From contig KE546980.1 in NCBI GenBank assembly GCA_000442125.1, positions 1,364,001 to 1,428,000 on the forward strand: a stretch of DNA of 64,000 nt. The letters run 5' to 3'. Source of the stretch: Opeltia flavorubescens. Lineage: Eukaryota > Ascomycota > Lecanoromycetes > Teloschistales > Teloschistaceae. This document shows positions 47,414-59,623 of this stretch, one piece after another. The notes beneath the pieces were generated by a model. It did not search any database. It was not told the origin of the DNA and was given only the letters and a program-made list of their open reading frames with translations. The translations under genes were made by a program, and so were the position numbers. How positions within the stretch are numbered: position 1 is the stretch's first letter; every line of letters begins with the position of its first letter.

Positions 47414-49580
47414 ACGGGCGGCCGTGAGGGGGTAGGGGGGGAATATAAAATTTGAATGGGGCTGGGTGAAAAAAAATTAAGTAGATATCAAATACTATCA
47501 TGAATTGAGATGGGATATATCTATCTCGTGGACACTGGGGTGTGAAGTTTGTTTTCGCCGGATTGTATTTCAGTCTTTGCGTTTTATCATGGGATTTATG
47601 TATATGCTTCTGGAGGGGGAAGAGGCGAGGGAGGTTTTTTCTTTGGTATTTTTTTTATTGGGTTGAGGTTTTTTGTTGGCTGGAAGATTTTTTGAGGAGA
47701 AGGTAGTAAAGGGGAAGAAAAATAAAAGGGGGGAAGGAAGGAAGGGAGAGAGAGATACTCGATGTTGCTTTGCCTTTTGGGAGGAGGCCCCTCTTGTTTG
47801 ACTTATTGTCAATGATATCGGAAAATGTATGAGCGTTTGACTCTTTTCTTTTGTTGGTAAGGAAGTGGAGAGGGGATGGAATTTCCGAAATTTTGTCTGA
47901 TGATTATTTTTTTTTGTTGTGTGTGAGATGCGATTTTCATTTCTTCTTTAATCTCTTTGATGCTTCTTTTTTGCTTTGGAGGGGTGGTGGTTTTGATTAA
48001 AACAGATGATTCTTCTTTGCCTTTCGCGCCCCCCAGCGAGCAGGTCATACGTTTATTTATTTATACATTTCTCTATTAATTCTGGCGTTTGGGATCGAAG
48101 CACGATGGACTGAGAATGATATTCATGGGTTTTGTTTTTGAGAATTTTATTTCCATGATGCGAGAGATATCTGTCTAAAGGATGCGATGGAGGATCTGGG
48201 GCAACTTTTAGTACCTTGGATAAGGTGCTTCAGAATGTCTTTATTGTTCGCTTTTAGTTTCTTCATTTGTTGGCTACAGAAGGAAAGGGAAAGGCAGGAA
48301 TTTTATCCAAGAGGAAAGGAGGTGGGCGGAAAAGAGTGTAGACCCGAAGCTTCGCGGTGCTTAGGTGTATGTTGGGGGGTATGTTGTATCTTATCCCTCC
48401 TATCTATTTGAATCCCGCGCGGCCCTGCTCATGCGGTCCGTGGAATTGATTTACTTGTCGGACCGATCCCGTACGAATGATTAGTCTGAGGTGGGTTGGA
48501 ACTGATTGCACCAATATCTGAACGACGAAGAAATCTCCCTATCCTGTAAGTCCATGCCAATATCTTCACAGTAAAGGGGATCTTTGTCTAGTCATCGAAA
48601 CACCTTGCTCCATTTTTTTTTTCGTATGCCTGAACGGGTGGGGTGGTCGGATACTTTTCCAACACAATGGTTTTCTATCCCTTGGGACGGAGATTATAGC
48701 GTTTTATAAATGGGCCTTGTGGAATGATATACCAGCACCTGGATGGCGCGAGATGCGAAGCAGTGAAAAATAGACACAGGAGGGGGGGCTTCCTAACTCC
48801 GCTCTTTGGGAGCGTGATATCTGGAGAATCAAATATTATTCTCCAACGGGGTGCCTTATCATACATATTATGATTGATGGAGTGCATGTTCTGCCGAATC
48901 ACTGGGAATACCTGGGTGCTTTTTCTTGGTCATTCATCAATTTGAGGATAATACTCTAAGATACTTTAAAAGCCTATACCGTGACTGGAGAAGAGCCTCG
49001 AGGTATTCAAAGGAATATATATGTACGGGGAGTTTTCACGACTTTTGGATACAGCGATGGACTTACTACTGCATAGTCGAAAACGTTTCGATAATCTAAG
49101 GACCAGGAAGCATCGTTTGTACTAGCGTTATCATTAAACGTTTCAAATTCGCCAGATCATGTATGCAGGCGCTGTGTGTCCAGAATGATCTAGGCGTTCC
49201 TTTATGCTGTGCGTGATTTAGTCAACTTCCATATTCCGTATCTTCCCTGGGCATGTTTGTTTCTGCACATGTTGTCTTTCGTTTGAGTAGGTCTTTCATT
49301 TGGCTAGGATGTTACTAAGTTGGAGGCGCAGAGGGGCTAGGTTGAGAAACCATTCATGCTGCTGTATGCATATATAAAAGAGGCAGCACCTATCACTTAT
49401 CTTCGTCACTTGAATCACAGTCGTACATTCAGTCATTATCTAATTTGGTTCTTAGGATAGCAGCCAAACGATAGATGAACCCCATGATTAGATTCGCAAA
49501 CGGAAACATGTGTTCAAAATCTCTAACGAATGTGAACTCTGAAGAGAAAAATCCACAATAACCAGCCCTCAGAGTGAAGC
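47414..49580. other. Intergenic with a C-poor tract and an orphan promoter-like site
   Basis: No gene seen. 47430-47960 on the plus strand is strongly depleted of C, with long runs of G, T and A. GCATATATAAAAGAGG near 49367-49382 with a C/A/T leader looks like a core promoter, but the first ATG downstream opens only a short frame (about 28 codons at 49478). Confidence 0.4.
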
Positions 49581-50524
49581 TCAATTCAAACCAGATTTCT
49601 CAGTAGTAACCTGCGTAAATCCTCCAACACCAGCCCTAACACCGTCGACGTGCACAAAGACGAGAACTTCTGAAAAATGATCATCGAGAGTCATTCTGGC
49701 CAAAGATTTCGCGACAGCCAAGCGAGACCAACCAGCTTCAATTGTCCGCACTTCTTTCGATGGGGTAAGCAGTTTCCAGGTCACTTTCTGGAGTCCTGTG
49801 GTCATCATTCCTGGGACGGGGGTATCGAGACCTCGTTCGCATGCTTCGCCCATGGTTTTGATGGTGGTGAGGTAGATGAGTTTTTTGGAGATGGGCTTTT
49901 GGCCGTATTTGAGGGCGATGTTGAGCTGGTTGAACTCCACTGCGCTGGGATCATTTGAGGCAGGAGGGACAAGGATGCTGTGGTTCTGCTGAGGACCGTT
50001 TGTTACGTCCACTGGAGTTGCTTTGTTCAAATGAATCGAGCCGACGGCTTCTCCATTCCATTTCAGTACCGCAGTGGTCTGGCAATATCTATTTAGAACA
50101 TTCATGGATAGGAGGACGTGGTTGAGACCCCAAATGAGATACTGGGTGGATAAGCGTGAGGGATCCTTGCCGTAGCCTACGGGCCTGATGGATATTCCGG
50201 AGTCTCCATCTGGATAGTACCAGTCGTGGTTTACCCATGGCTGCATGATTGGAACGCCGGTAATGTCAAACATCATCTTGAAGGCGGAGCGAATGATGTC
50301 GTCGCCGTTAATTGGTATATTGGGTTCGGGCACTAGGTCGACTTTGAATGCGGCGGGTATGTGGAGATTGTTGAGGTCAGGTTGGCTGCACTTGAGATTA
50401 GTAGAGGTTGTCAAGTGTACCAAAAGAGCTATCTGTACTTTAGCGTCGTATCAATGGTCGGAGTCATAGCTGCTGCGTGTGCATGTTGATAAAACAGCGG
50501 CGCTAGGCAGCTGATGCTCAACAT
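49581..50524 (-). CDS. Probable secreted protein of unknown function
   Basis: Exons 50524-50439 and 50385-49581 (53 bp intron, GTACAG to TGCAG) give 296 residues. The short first exon encodes MLSISCLAPLFYQHAHAAA, a weak signal peptide, and joins TTL to NQPDLNNLHIPAAFKVD. An unspliced start at 50423 would lack a signal. The protein has a repeated alpha/beta feel (GLNHVLLSMNV, LIYLTTIKTMGEACERGLDT, SEVLVFVHVDGVRAGVGGF) and resembles uncharacterised fungal secreted proteins, but I cannot name a family. Confidence 0.7.
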
Positions 50525-51520
50525 AGCTGCCCGGCAAGGATCAACGACCTTCATTGAATCTCTCTAATCTGGAATGGTCAAATGGGTTGATGTATTCGCA
50601 AGGGTCTACCCTCACAAAAGTCCCGATGTCGTCTTTTTGACAGGTGAAGACTCTTTCCCATGTCGCTGGTGGGGTTTTCGATAAAGGCACCTCGAGCGCT
50701 TCAGCGCTACCGGCATTATGCGACATCGACCGATGATCTGACTGTACAGAGCAATGAATGGCGCGGGATGGCGCGGCGATAGTCCGTATACCCGCCAGTT
50801 GTAACTTATCTTTCCATCTTCCTCGTAATTGAGACTGTCAGATATGTAACGTGATTCGATTCCATGGAGCGATAATCAACCACCTCCAGCCGAGTTTGGT
50901 GGTTTCAGTAGAGAGCACCGATGGCCAAAATCCGCATTTCAATTTCTTCAGTAAAACTGCTAGTTCTAGTAGTCACAGTCAATTAATTGGGGATTAACCC
51001 TAGACGTTTGAGGTTTATGATAATATCTTGGTCCATTTCGTTGTTTGTTCATTGACCGCACAACGTACTCGATAACAGGGCAAAGGGTGACACTCGTTGA
51101 TTATTTTGACTTCGCTCTTGACAAGACCGCAACAGGATTGGAGGGTAGAAGACGCAAAAAAGTCACCGGCCGTCTTTTTGGATAATTCAATGATACAACT
51201 ACCACATCGCGAGATTCGACAAGAGGTACGAGTGGAAGAAATTTCTGATCAACTTCCTCATTGTCGGTACATAAAGCATGGCTCAGCTTTCGGCTTCAAG
51301 ATTCAATCACGCTTGCATTCGCTATCCAGAGCCAAGCGTGAAATTTTCCTGGCAGCACAGCAGGTTGGCTCAGCCACGCTTTCGGATTTCAGCCTCGTTG
51401 CGGTTGCCACCAGCAAATGTGCAGATCTCACAATATATTGGCACTTTGCTGGTCATCTCTAAAGGATCTTATTGATATCAAAGAAATCACCTTGGAAGCC
51501 GGACCTGACCCATCCCCACA
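50525..51520. other. Intergenic with one small doubtful frame
   Basis: A 61-codon minus-strand frame at 50726-50541 (MSHNAGSAEALEVPLSK...) lies just upstream of the secreted-protein gene. It could be a 5' remnant, but no splice joins it. A frame at 51097-51462 (+) has no motif. Confidence 0.35.
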
Positions 51521-51877
51521 ATGACGTCAAACCATAAACCTTCCGAGCCCTCGGCAAAACCTGCCTTATCCCAAGGCACGTTCCGCTAAAAACCTTCACC
51601 ATCTAACCATCTCCAAACACTGATTGAAATCCCAGGTATCTTCAAAGCCGCATTGAACTCCTCACTTGGAGTATCTGGTATTGTCCTAGCTCTGCAAATC
51701 CGTGTACTATACAACCACTACCACAACCCGACAGGCGAAGCCATTCAGTATGGGGAAGAAGCTTGGCCGAGTACTTGGAGGCATTTCATGCCGGTAGTAC
51801 CACTGGCCGTCGTGTTGCAATTTTTGATTAATGGAGCTTTGGCGCGATTTGGCTTTGGGGTTGGAGGGGGGTTGTAG
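51521..51877 (+). CDS. Possible small two-exon membrane protein
   Basis: The open frame ending at 51877 has no ATG at its head. An ATG at 51521 opens MTSNHKPSEPSAKPALSQ, and splicing 51576-51635 joins LSQ-G-IFKAALNSSLGVSG in frame to give 98 residues. The donor would be GC (GCACGT) rather than GT; the acceptor is a normal CCCAG. The product has two hydrophobic segments (SLGVSGIVLALQIRVLY and HFMPVVPLAVVLQFLING). Size and layout fit a small mitochondrial or ER membrane protein. The unusual donor keeps confidence low. Confidence 0.35.
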
Positions 51878-52349
51878 GGTTCGGATCTTTGAGATGACAA
51901 AGGCAAAAGAGTGCATTCTTAGCACTGACTTATTTCGCAGTCTATAACGCTATACGTGGCAATAGTGAAGAACCGATTTCATTTTGGACTGTGCGATGCT
52001 AGCGTGTCCAAGATTACGAGGATTTTTTTATCAAGACATTCTTGTACATCGATATACAAAATTTCCTTTTTCGTAAGTCGGCATCGGAAAGTTTCGTTCT
52101 ATTATGGCAATTAAAATTTTCACTTATCAGAAAGAAGAATTATATCGCAGCTATTCGATGGTAAATGACTTTATCGTTTGAAATACAGCCTCGACAATCG
52201 TCTACACTATAATGCTCAGTTTTCTCGTGAAGCTTCACAGGGTATGCGCTGTTTTTGCGAGACTCAAAAAAAAAAGGATTAGTAAGAAGTCTCATACTCT
52301 AGTGCATCGTGCTCTTCTTGATCTCTAACATCTTCAAGCCTCAATCGCC

Positions 52350-53877
52350 TTGGAATTCAATCATAAGACACCTGTACCTTGCCTACAGATTTACCNCGAG
52401 ACTCCCGATTGATGCCTAGTCCAACTATCTGCCACATTTCTTATGACGAGAGCTACCAGACCTTGGCCCAAACGTTCAATTTGACACCTGGCCATTTGGA
52501 CCACAAATCTTATCGTCGCTTCTACCAAGATACTCTATCATATCAGCCAAGAGCACTCTCTACAGAAGTATCCAGGCCTGAAGTATTTCCTCTATCCTAT
52601 CGCCGAGGGATTAGATCTGGTCACTATGGAAGGCGATCTCTGGAAGCAATGGCTCTCCAAATTTAATCCTGGACTCAGTTCCACATATCCTGTGACCTTG
52701 GTCACCAGTATCGTCGAGGAGATCGAAAGATTCTGTCGACACTTGCAGGAATACGCCCAGAGTCGGAACATGTTCCGTATGAAAGATCTGACCGAAAAAT
52801 TGACGATGGATATCATTGGAAGACTTGTCATCTAAGTGCTGGTTTTGCTGTTCTTGAAGAGAATTGACTGATAAGCGCATAGGAATGTCCAAATTGGGTT
52901 ACAAATTTACCGGAACCCTCTAATCGATGGTCTACGTATGCGGGTTAGATCGTGTGCTTTTAAATTGGAGTTCAATCTGTTCGAACAATACAGTCCTCTG
53001 CAGCCCCTAGTATATTGGTATAATATACAACGAATGAATAATCATGTCATACAGGTTATCGGTAATCGTTTTGCCGACCTCAAATATGCGGGAAATAACA
53101 GGGAAAGAGCAAACAAATCGATCATAGATCTGATTTTGACGGCCAATCTGTCAAACGATGTCTCTGAGGAACTCCTGCACATGGACCCATCCTTCAAGAA
53201 ATTCACAGTGAATTAGTTAATTTTTTTCCTCATCTCCGGATGCGACACAGTCATACAGTGTGCTACAGATCTTTTACATCCTCGCCACAGAAAATTAAAG
53301 TATCTACTTAGTTTCGAGCTAAGCATGACGCCGTTTTCGGGAAAGATATATCCAGGACAGCATCTCTTGTCACTGCTACTGCCCATCTTCTGAACCAACT
53401 CCCCTACACGGTCGTGGTGATCAAAGAAGTCCTGAGAAACTGTTCCTAGCAGTATCTGGTACTCGAATCCGCGAGCGCGGTTACAATGTGATCGACGAAT
53501 CAGGTCAACATTTTCCTACCCAGGATCTCCTCGTCTGGGACGTGGTACAAGGCATACAGCGCGATCCAATCTACTGGAAAAGCCCCGACGAATTCATACC
53601 GGAACGCTGGCTTGCTGCACCCGGTGATCCTCTATATCCCGTCAAAGGAGCTTTCCGGCCTTTTTCCCAAGGTCCAAGGAATTGTATTGGGCAGGAACTT
53701 GCCATGATGGAGATGAATGTCATCATGGTGTTGACTGCTCGGCAATTTGACATTACACTTGGATATGAAGGTTTGGATAAAGCAAAGAAAGGCAGCGACA
53801 TCAGAACCGTCTACGGAGAAAGAGCTTATCAGGTTCAACGGGCACAGCCGCAAGGAGATTTCTTCCGTGCTACGTAG
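52350..53877 (+). pseudogene. Decayed cytochrome P450 gene
   Basis: Pieces of one P450 lie in order but in changing frames. LKYFLYPIAEGLDLVTMEGD and WLSKFNPGLS near 52590-52680 match the helix B-C region; LTEKLTMDIIGRLVI near 52790 matches helix E. NKSIIDLILTA near 53115 precedes the I-helix region, which is ruined. PDEFIPERW at about 53590 is the PERF motif and FRPFSQGPRNCIGQELAMME near 53650 is the haem-binding loop with its Cys. At least four frame changes or stops separate these blocks and no introns explain them. The haem loop differs from that of the intact P450 at 54.6 kb, so this is not a recent copy of it. N at 52396 lies in the poorly preserved N-terminal part. Confidence 0.8.
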
Positions 53878-54643
53878 CTGAACGCTATTTAGAAGATTTA
53901 GGCTCCGAGTAGTACCGCTGTATAGTGAAATGCCGTTCTCTATTCTACCCAACATTTTCTCGCCAGAGGACGACGAAGGATACCGGAGAGCACTAATTGA
54001 AAGCCATCTCCTAGAACTGATCCTAGACCTGGTGATCTTCTTCAATGGCCGCAAGAGAACAGCTGATGCGGCAGGTCAGCTACCGTGCGTTATCTCTGCG
54101 TTCGGCCTCGAATTGAGCCAGCATTTTTCTACTGTAAAGGACAGAAGATTAACGATCTCCGCGAAATTTCAGCAGATGGCAGTCTAATAACGACAGTAAC
54201 GCATGGCGGTTGTGGCAATGACACGTATAATTCAATCGACGGAAGCACTAAGGTAAAGGTAGTACTATACTAGTATGATCTTCGGCAATTGACATGGGAC
54301 AAAGACACGAAGAAAGTGAGTGAACTTTTTCAAATGCTACATATAGAGCGAATCACACAAGTAGTATGCATCATTCTCCTGCTACCTATATATAATTTGG
54401 ATGGGCCAGATTCTCCCCCGAATAAAGAAGGTTCAGCTTATATACGGCCAAGATGATTGTAAAATTTGACTTGGAACACCCAGCTTCAGATCATAATCAG
54501 TGAAAATTGCTTCCAACGAGATTTCCTACACGGTCTTGCTTCATCAGTGAACTAGATGAGGTGAACGGATGCCTCCCGAAGCTGTCTTTCAAGAAATCAC
54601 TAGCACTTCGCTCCTGAGCTCAGAGAGTGGATTTGCCTGGTCC
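53878..54643. other. Intergenic between two tail-to-tail P450 genes
   Basis: It contains the 3' flanks of the ruined and the intact P450. No gene seen. Confidence 0.4.
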
Positions 54644-56493
54644 CTAGTGTCTTTTTCTTTCTCGAACCTTTACGTAGAAGTTTTCCTGATACATGAAGGT
54701 ATCGTCATGGACAGTCCATTCCTTCTCCGGATCGATCGGCTCGAAGTCGAAGCGTAGTACCAGCTCCGGTATGAGTGTGTTGAGTAGTAAGAGTGCGATG
54801 TTTTTTCCTATGCAGACTCGCGGCCCGCGACCGAACTACCATCATGAATAAATGAAATATCAGCATCAGCAGTCCTTTGGGATAAACGAGAGGAGATCGC
54901 CTGAAATTTCGACTTCTACCGTTGGATTCGGAGATCAGAGTTTGCTTACAGTAAGGAAGTACTGATCCATCTGCGCGACATTCTCATCATGGCTTAGCCA
55001 ACGCTCGGGTCGAAATTCTCCAGCGTCAAGCCCAAAGACGTCGCGGTTCGCATTAGCGACATGCGGATTGATGCTAACGACATTCTGAGATTTTCCATCA
55101 GCATCATGTGCCTATCAGAGGGGTGGTGCGCTCATNCCCCCGCCGGTATAAACTGTCCAGCTAGAACCAATCCTCCTTCTGGAACAACCCGCTTGAGATC
55201 ACTACCGAAACCCGGTAGTATTCGATTCGTTTCTTTTAACACGGCTTGGAGATATGGCAGAGCTTGAGCCTCTGTTGGTGAGATGACACTTTCTGCTGTT
55301 CTTCCCTTTTGGCTTTCAGCCCATTCGTCCAGCTCCCGGCGGAGTTTTGCTAGGACCCTGGGGTTTTTTGAGAGGAAGTATATTGCGGTGTTCAAAGCCG
55401 CGGAACTTGTGTCTGCGCCGGCGACTATGTTGGGGATCATGTGGAAGGATACGTCCTCTGCGGTGAAGGTTGATGGATTTTTGAAATGCTTCTCTTGGAA
55501 AAGACTGACGAAGCTATGCGGTCTGTTGGAAGTCTTCTCGTTGTCTACCATATCGTTCTCCGCTGACGACTTCATGTTCTTTATGGCCTGCTCGCCGATG
55601 TGGATGAGATGGAGGAGTCCACTGTTTCCGTTGGGCAGGAGTACTTGCAAAATGCGAATGAGGATAGGATGCCATTCGACGAATACGCCGACTGTCATGC
55701 CATATCGCAGGAATCCTGCGTTTCCTTCAATGAGCCCGTTGATGTCTTGTTCGTTCTCCAGACAGCCGAAGACCTGGCCGAACTAGAAAACTTTAGTGAC
55801 AAGATCAAGAGTATGATAGGGTTCCTTGGCTGACTGTCAGATTCGCCAGCGCGTCATAGGCATAAAAGTTGACCAATTTGCATATATCCAGCGGAATATC
55901 GCCATCGCAGTTCGCCCGGCGGCCAAGTTTGTCAAAGAAAATTCGGTTTACGTGATCGGCCCTATAGGCGAGAGCATTCAGAGCTGCTGCAGTGTAGAAC
56001 TCGTTCACTTGGCGTCGCCTCTCTAGATGTTGCTGATTGTTCGCCATGGTAAACATACCCGGCGGTTCGCCTGGAGCTGTAAAGACGTGATACCATTGCG
56101 CCTAGAATTCGTTAGACCACGTTAAACATGAGAGCTAGTATAGCGAAAGAAAACCTTCTCCAACTGATTTCTGGTTCGGAAAATCACTTTGGCTGCTTCC
56201 GGATCGTCGAAGCTGTATTCATTCGGAGCGATTCGGACGATTGGCCCTGGATTATATTAATCGGGTCGGTAAATAACCAGTATAGAGGTGTAAGACCCAC
56301 CATAGCGACGATGCAGATCGGTGATGATCTTATGCCAATTCCGAGAGGCGACTGCTTTCAGCAGCCAGAAGCGCGTGTAATTGGCAAGTGTTGGACCAGG
56401 GATATTTCGTAGAGGGTTGCGGAATTCGAGGTAGATCACACTCAGTGCATAAAGAATCGGGAGAAGTAGGAGTGCAGTCAAGATAGGATGCAT
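54644..56493 (-). CDS. Cytochrome P450 monooxygenase
   Basis: Exons 56493-56301, 56246-56155, 56101-55835, 55782-55138, 55084-54950 and 54835-54644 give 507 residues. Residues 1-22 are an ER membrane anchor, followed by NPLRNIPGPTLANYTRFWLL (Pro-rich hinge). Motifs: I-helix AGADTSS near 300, K-helix ETNR, FRPERW and haem loop FGRGPRVCIGK with Cys 452. The layout resembles the pisatin-demethylase-like group of ascomycete P450s; substrate unknown. The donor of intron 4 is written GN because of the ambiguous base at 55136; if it is T the donor becomes GTATGA and the two exons join in frame (FIPAG-NVVSINPH). Without splicing a stop follows at once. Confidence 0.9.
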
Positions 56494-58366
56494 AGTCACG
56501 ACCGAAATGCCTCTGATAGGTGTTGATCGGCTGTGTTCTGCAACGGCAAGTAAACGACGGTATGATTTTTCTCTTGCTAGGGCGAGGTTAGATGCCCGCC
56601 TTCATGTTCTGTGTTCCAAAGATGTAGTGTTTGATATCCTGGTGATACATGATACATTTATGACCCCGCGCGGGGTACTCGTATCCAAGACACTATAGTG
56701 GTGACTTGGACGGCGGTGATGGGGCTTGCAGAAGGGTATGTTTGGCTGCATATCTAGTACAATGGACAGCAGACTAGGAGCTTATACATATTTCTTATGG
56801 ATTGCTGTGTTTTTCAATCCAAGGTGCCGAGATTCTTCGTCGCCAACGCTGTCGCGAGACATTAACAGAGTCGTGGTGAGCCACCTCATTCGTGCTCGAT
56901 ACCGCTGAACCCTCACACAAGGCCGAAGTGGTCAAGGGAATTGCCTTTTAATATGAGCCGTGTTCCAGCCAAGATGGTCATTAGTCAATCTTGTTAGCTT
57001 TCTGCCAAGATCTACCGTCGCCACGCCGCTGATATGTCAACATGCCAAACCTTAGGTCCGCTGGACTTGGCTGTGTCATTGGTAGGCGCATCGAAGTCTT
57101 GATCGATATGACATTAATGAAACTCGACTCTGGAGTAGAGGATGGCTAAAATTCCAGATCAACTACACACGACACTGGGAATATCCCGCGCAGGTCGTCA
57201 ACATTGACTGTTCGCACCATAAGCCTTCTAAGATAATATCGCCTTGTTGGTGGAGCAAACATGAATGTGTGCCATATCACGAAGGACTCTTGAAGTCATT
57301 TAGACTAGTATAAGAATTGACGAAGCAATATGAAAAGAAATACAATTACCCATCCACCTCCAGAAATATTGTGAAATTTGTCGCAAATGAGGAAATATGT
57401 CGGAAGCGAGGAGGCATTGAATATTCAGAGATATTGGCAAGTAAGGATTCGAGAAAGTGTTTTTACTCTCTACCTTGTCCGCTGTGGCCAAGAAAAAAAT
57501 ATCCATCTTGAAATGATCATGCAGCCAAAGACGGGGACTATCAGCTTGATTGCTGATTGGGTAGACCAGTGTTTGGTACTACGACCGATTAGTTGTAGCG
57601 CCTTGGTAGTGCTTAGCGCGTCTTGGCTTACCGTAAAAGAATCTGATCATAGTCGAGCTAATCTCTTACCTTTATTCGCCCAATTTCACGACACAGGTTT
57701 GCTTGCAAAGCTTCGTGTCTAAACCACAATGATGCAGGTAGCCTTTACCTTAGAGCGTGGTATTGAATCTTACGACAGCCATGCAAGACATCATGAGAAC
57801 ATGCAGCGTGAACAAGGCATTTACGCACAGGCGCACCAGTGAGATCTCTCGGGGAGGAGTCTCCAAAAGCCGCATCGTACACTCGGTGGGACTGTGCCAG
57901 GCATTTGCAGTATAAGTTTTCCAGGCTCGCGGATGATCGACCGGAATGGCAAGATCCGATGCACGTAAGTCATTCCATGCACCACTAAGTAAGTCCGGCA
58001 TCTGCAAGCAGGCGGAGGGCATAAAGATGTGTAAAGCCGTTTTCGCAGAAGCTCGAAGGAAAATTATGAGGGTTTCTGAGAGCGCCTTGAAGCTCACTGC
58101 CAAACGAAACATTATGCTAGCTCATCGGTCATGCTAAATTTGAAGTATGGCCTCATGACTCTTCCGTTGGCTTAAGGAAGTTGCCAACGCAGCAAAGCAG
58201 CGATTTGCAAATCACATCTGCATTTCATTTTTCATTAAATACCCCAGGACAATCCATTGTAACCAGAAGGAGACCCGGTGCCATCGAATGAAAGCTCGAA
58301 AGGACGCATCTTGGATTATCCATATCATGAAAACCCTGCAGGTGACCAACAAAAGCCCTATGTGCG
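56494..58366. other. Intergenic, no gene recognised
   Basis: Largest frame 57750-58112 (-), 120 codons, has a hydrophobic C-terminus but no recognisable motif or splice partner. Confidence 0.4.
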
Positions 58367-59623
58367 TTAATCTTTGGATCTTTCAACCTCCGGTGGTGAT
58401 TTATACTCGTCCAGACTGGTCTCAGTATAAGTAGGATCAGTCATTGAATTCGACGCGCTATCGCGATGCAAGCCACCGCTGAGCCCGGTTATTGTTTCGG
58501 GCGAAGTCGAAATATCAGTCAACCGTACATGCCCACCTATCTCAGACTTCTTGTGTCTTACAAGCAATCGTCTTGTCGAGGGAATCCATGGGCTGCCGTT
58601 TTTACCGTTCTTCTTCGACGGCGGGACGACGAAGATGGAGCGGAAAGCTGTCAGTGAGAGCATTGTCACAGCCACACAAGCTTCGACTTGTTGCCACATG
58701 TAAATCCAAGGGTTATCGAATTTACCACGGTAATCAAAGCCGGGAATTTTGACGATAGCGATGATGATTATGAAAACGTTGAGGCAGAGGAAAGCAGCGA
58801 ACCCGAGTTTTTGACTGGTCTTGAGTCGAACGCGCCATAGTATCCACACTGGGATCATAAGAACTAGAGCTACAAATCAGCAACTCGTGTGCCGCTCGTG
58901 AGAGAGTATCCGACGAACTTATCACATCTGTAATTATATCTAGTACAGCAAATACAGCCGCCACAGTCAATTCCTTCTTGACTGCTTGAGAGGTCGAGGA
59001 ACATTCAGCTATTCCACGATTTGATCAGAAGAGCTTGTTTCAGCGAGAAAGTATTCGGCTAACCAGCTTTGATACCTGTCTTCGGACAGGCGATAAAGTT
59101 ACTGCCGATTGTACAAGCGGCTACGATGCCCGTGAATGTCACTGCGGCTTTCCAACATGTATGCAGTATTGGAAGCCGGTCAACAAGAGATCTGAAAAGC
59201 GCCAAGAAGCCGAATTTGATCAAGAAGATGCAAACCCAGGAGAAAGTTACGTATACCCGGGAGATCCTAGCCATCTTGTCCATTTCTTCAAGAAGCTCGG
59301 CTTTATTGACTCCAGGTCCCAGTGCCATACTGGGGTTCAGTATTAAGGCGGCAGCCAAGAATATTCCTTGAGTGTTGTAGAATATCAGTCCAGTGGTTGC
59401 GCTTAGGAACAAGCAGGAGGAAAGAAGAAAGTAGTCGTCGAGCCGGAGTTTCAATCGAAGTCGTAGGCGAATGCCGATGCGGGCAATGGCAGCAATGATT
59501 GCGATACCGAAGAACACGCCATTAACTACCTAGGAGCTATCAGGTTGGTTTTACCATAACTTGGGGGTTTTCATCTCATACTTTGAAAGTAGGCTCGGAA
59601 ACTCTTCCTGTTGGAAGATCCAT
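58367..59623 (-). CDS. Rhodopsin/PTH11-like 7TM receptor-type protein
   Basis: Exons 59623-59582, 59529-59076, 59008-58919 and 58863-58367 give 360 residues. It starts MDLPTGRVSEPTFKVVNGVF with the first helix (FFGIAIIAAIARIGIRLRL), then LDDYFLLSSCLFL, an extracellular segment, SWVCIFLIKFGFLALFRSL, helix 4, a Cys pair, LDIITDVIILMIPVWILWRV and WIYMWQQVEACVAVTMLSLT. The tail is a Ser/Thr-rich cytosolic stretch. This is the fungal rhodopsin-like domain family that includes PTH11-type receptors without the CFEM domain. No retinal lysine is evident. It supplies an intact reference for the split relic at 20-21 kb. Confidence 0.88.
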
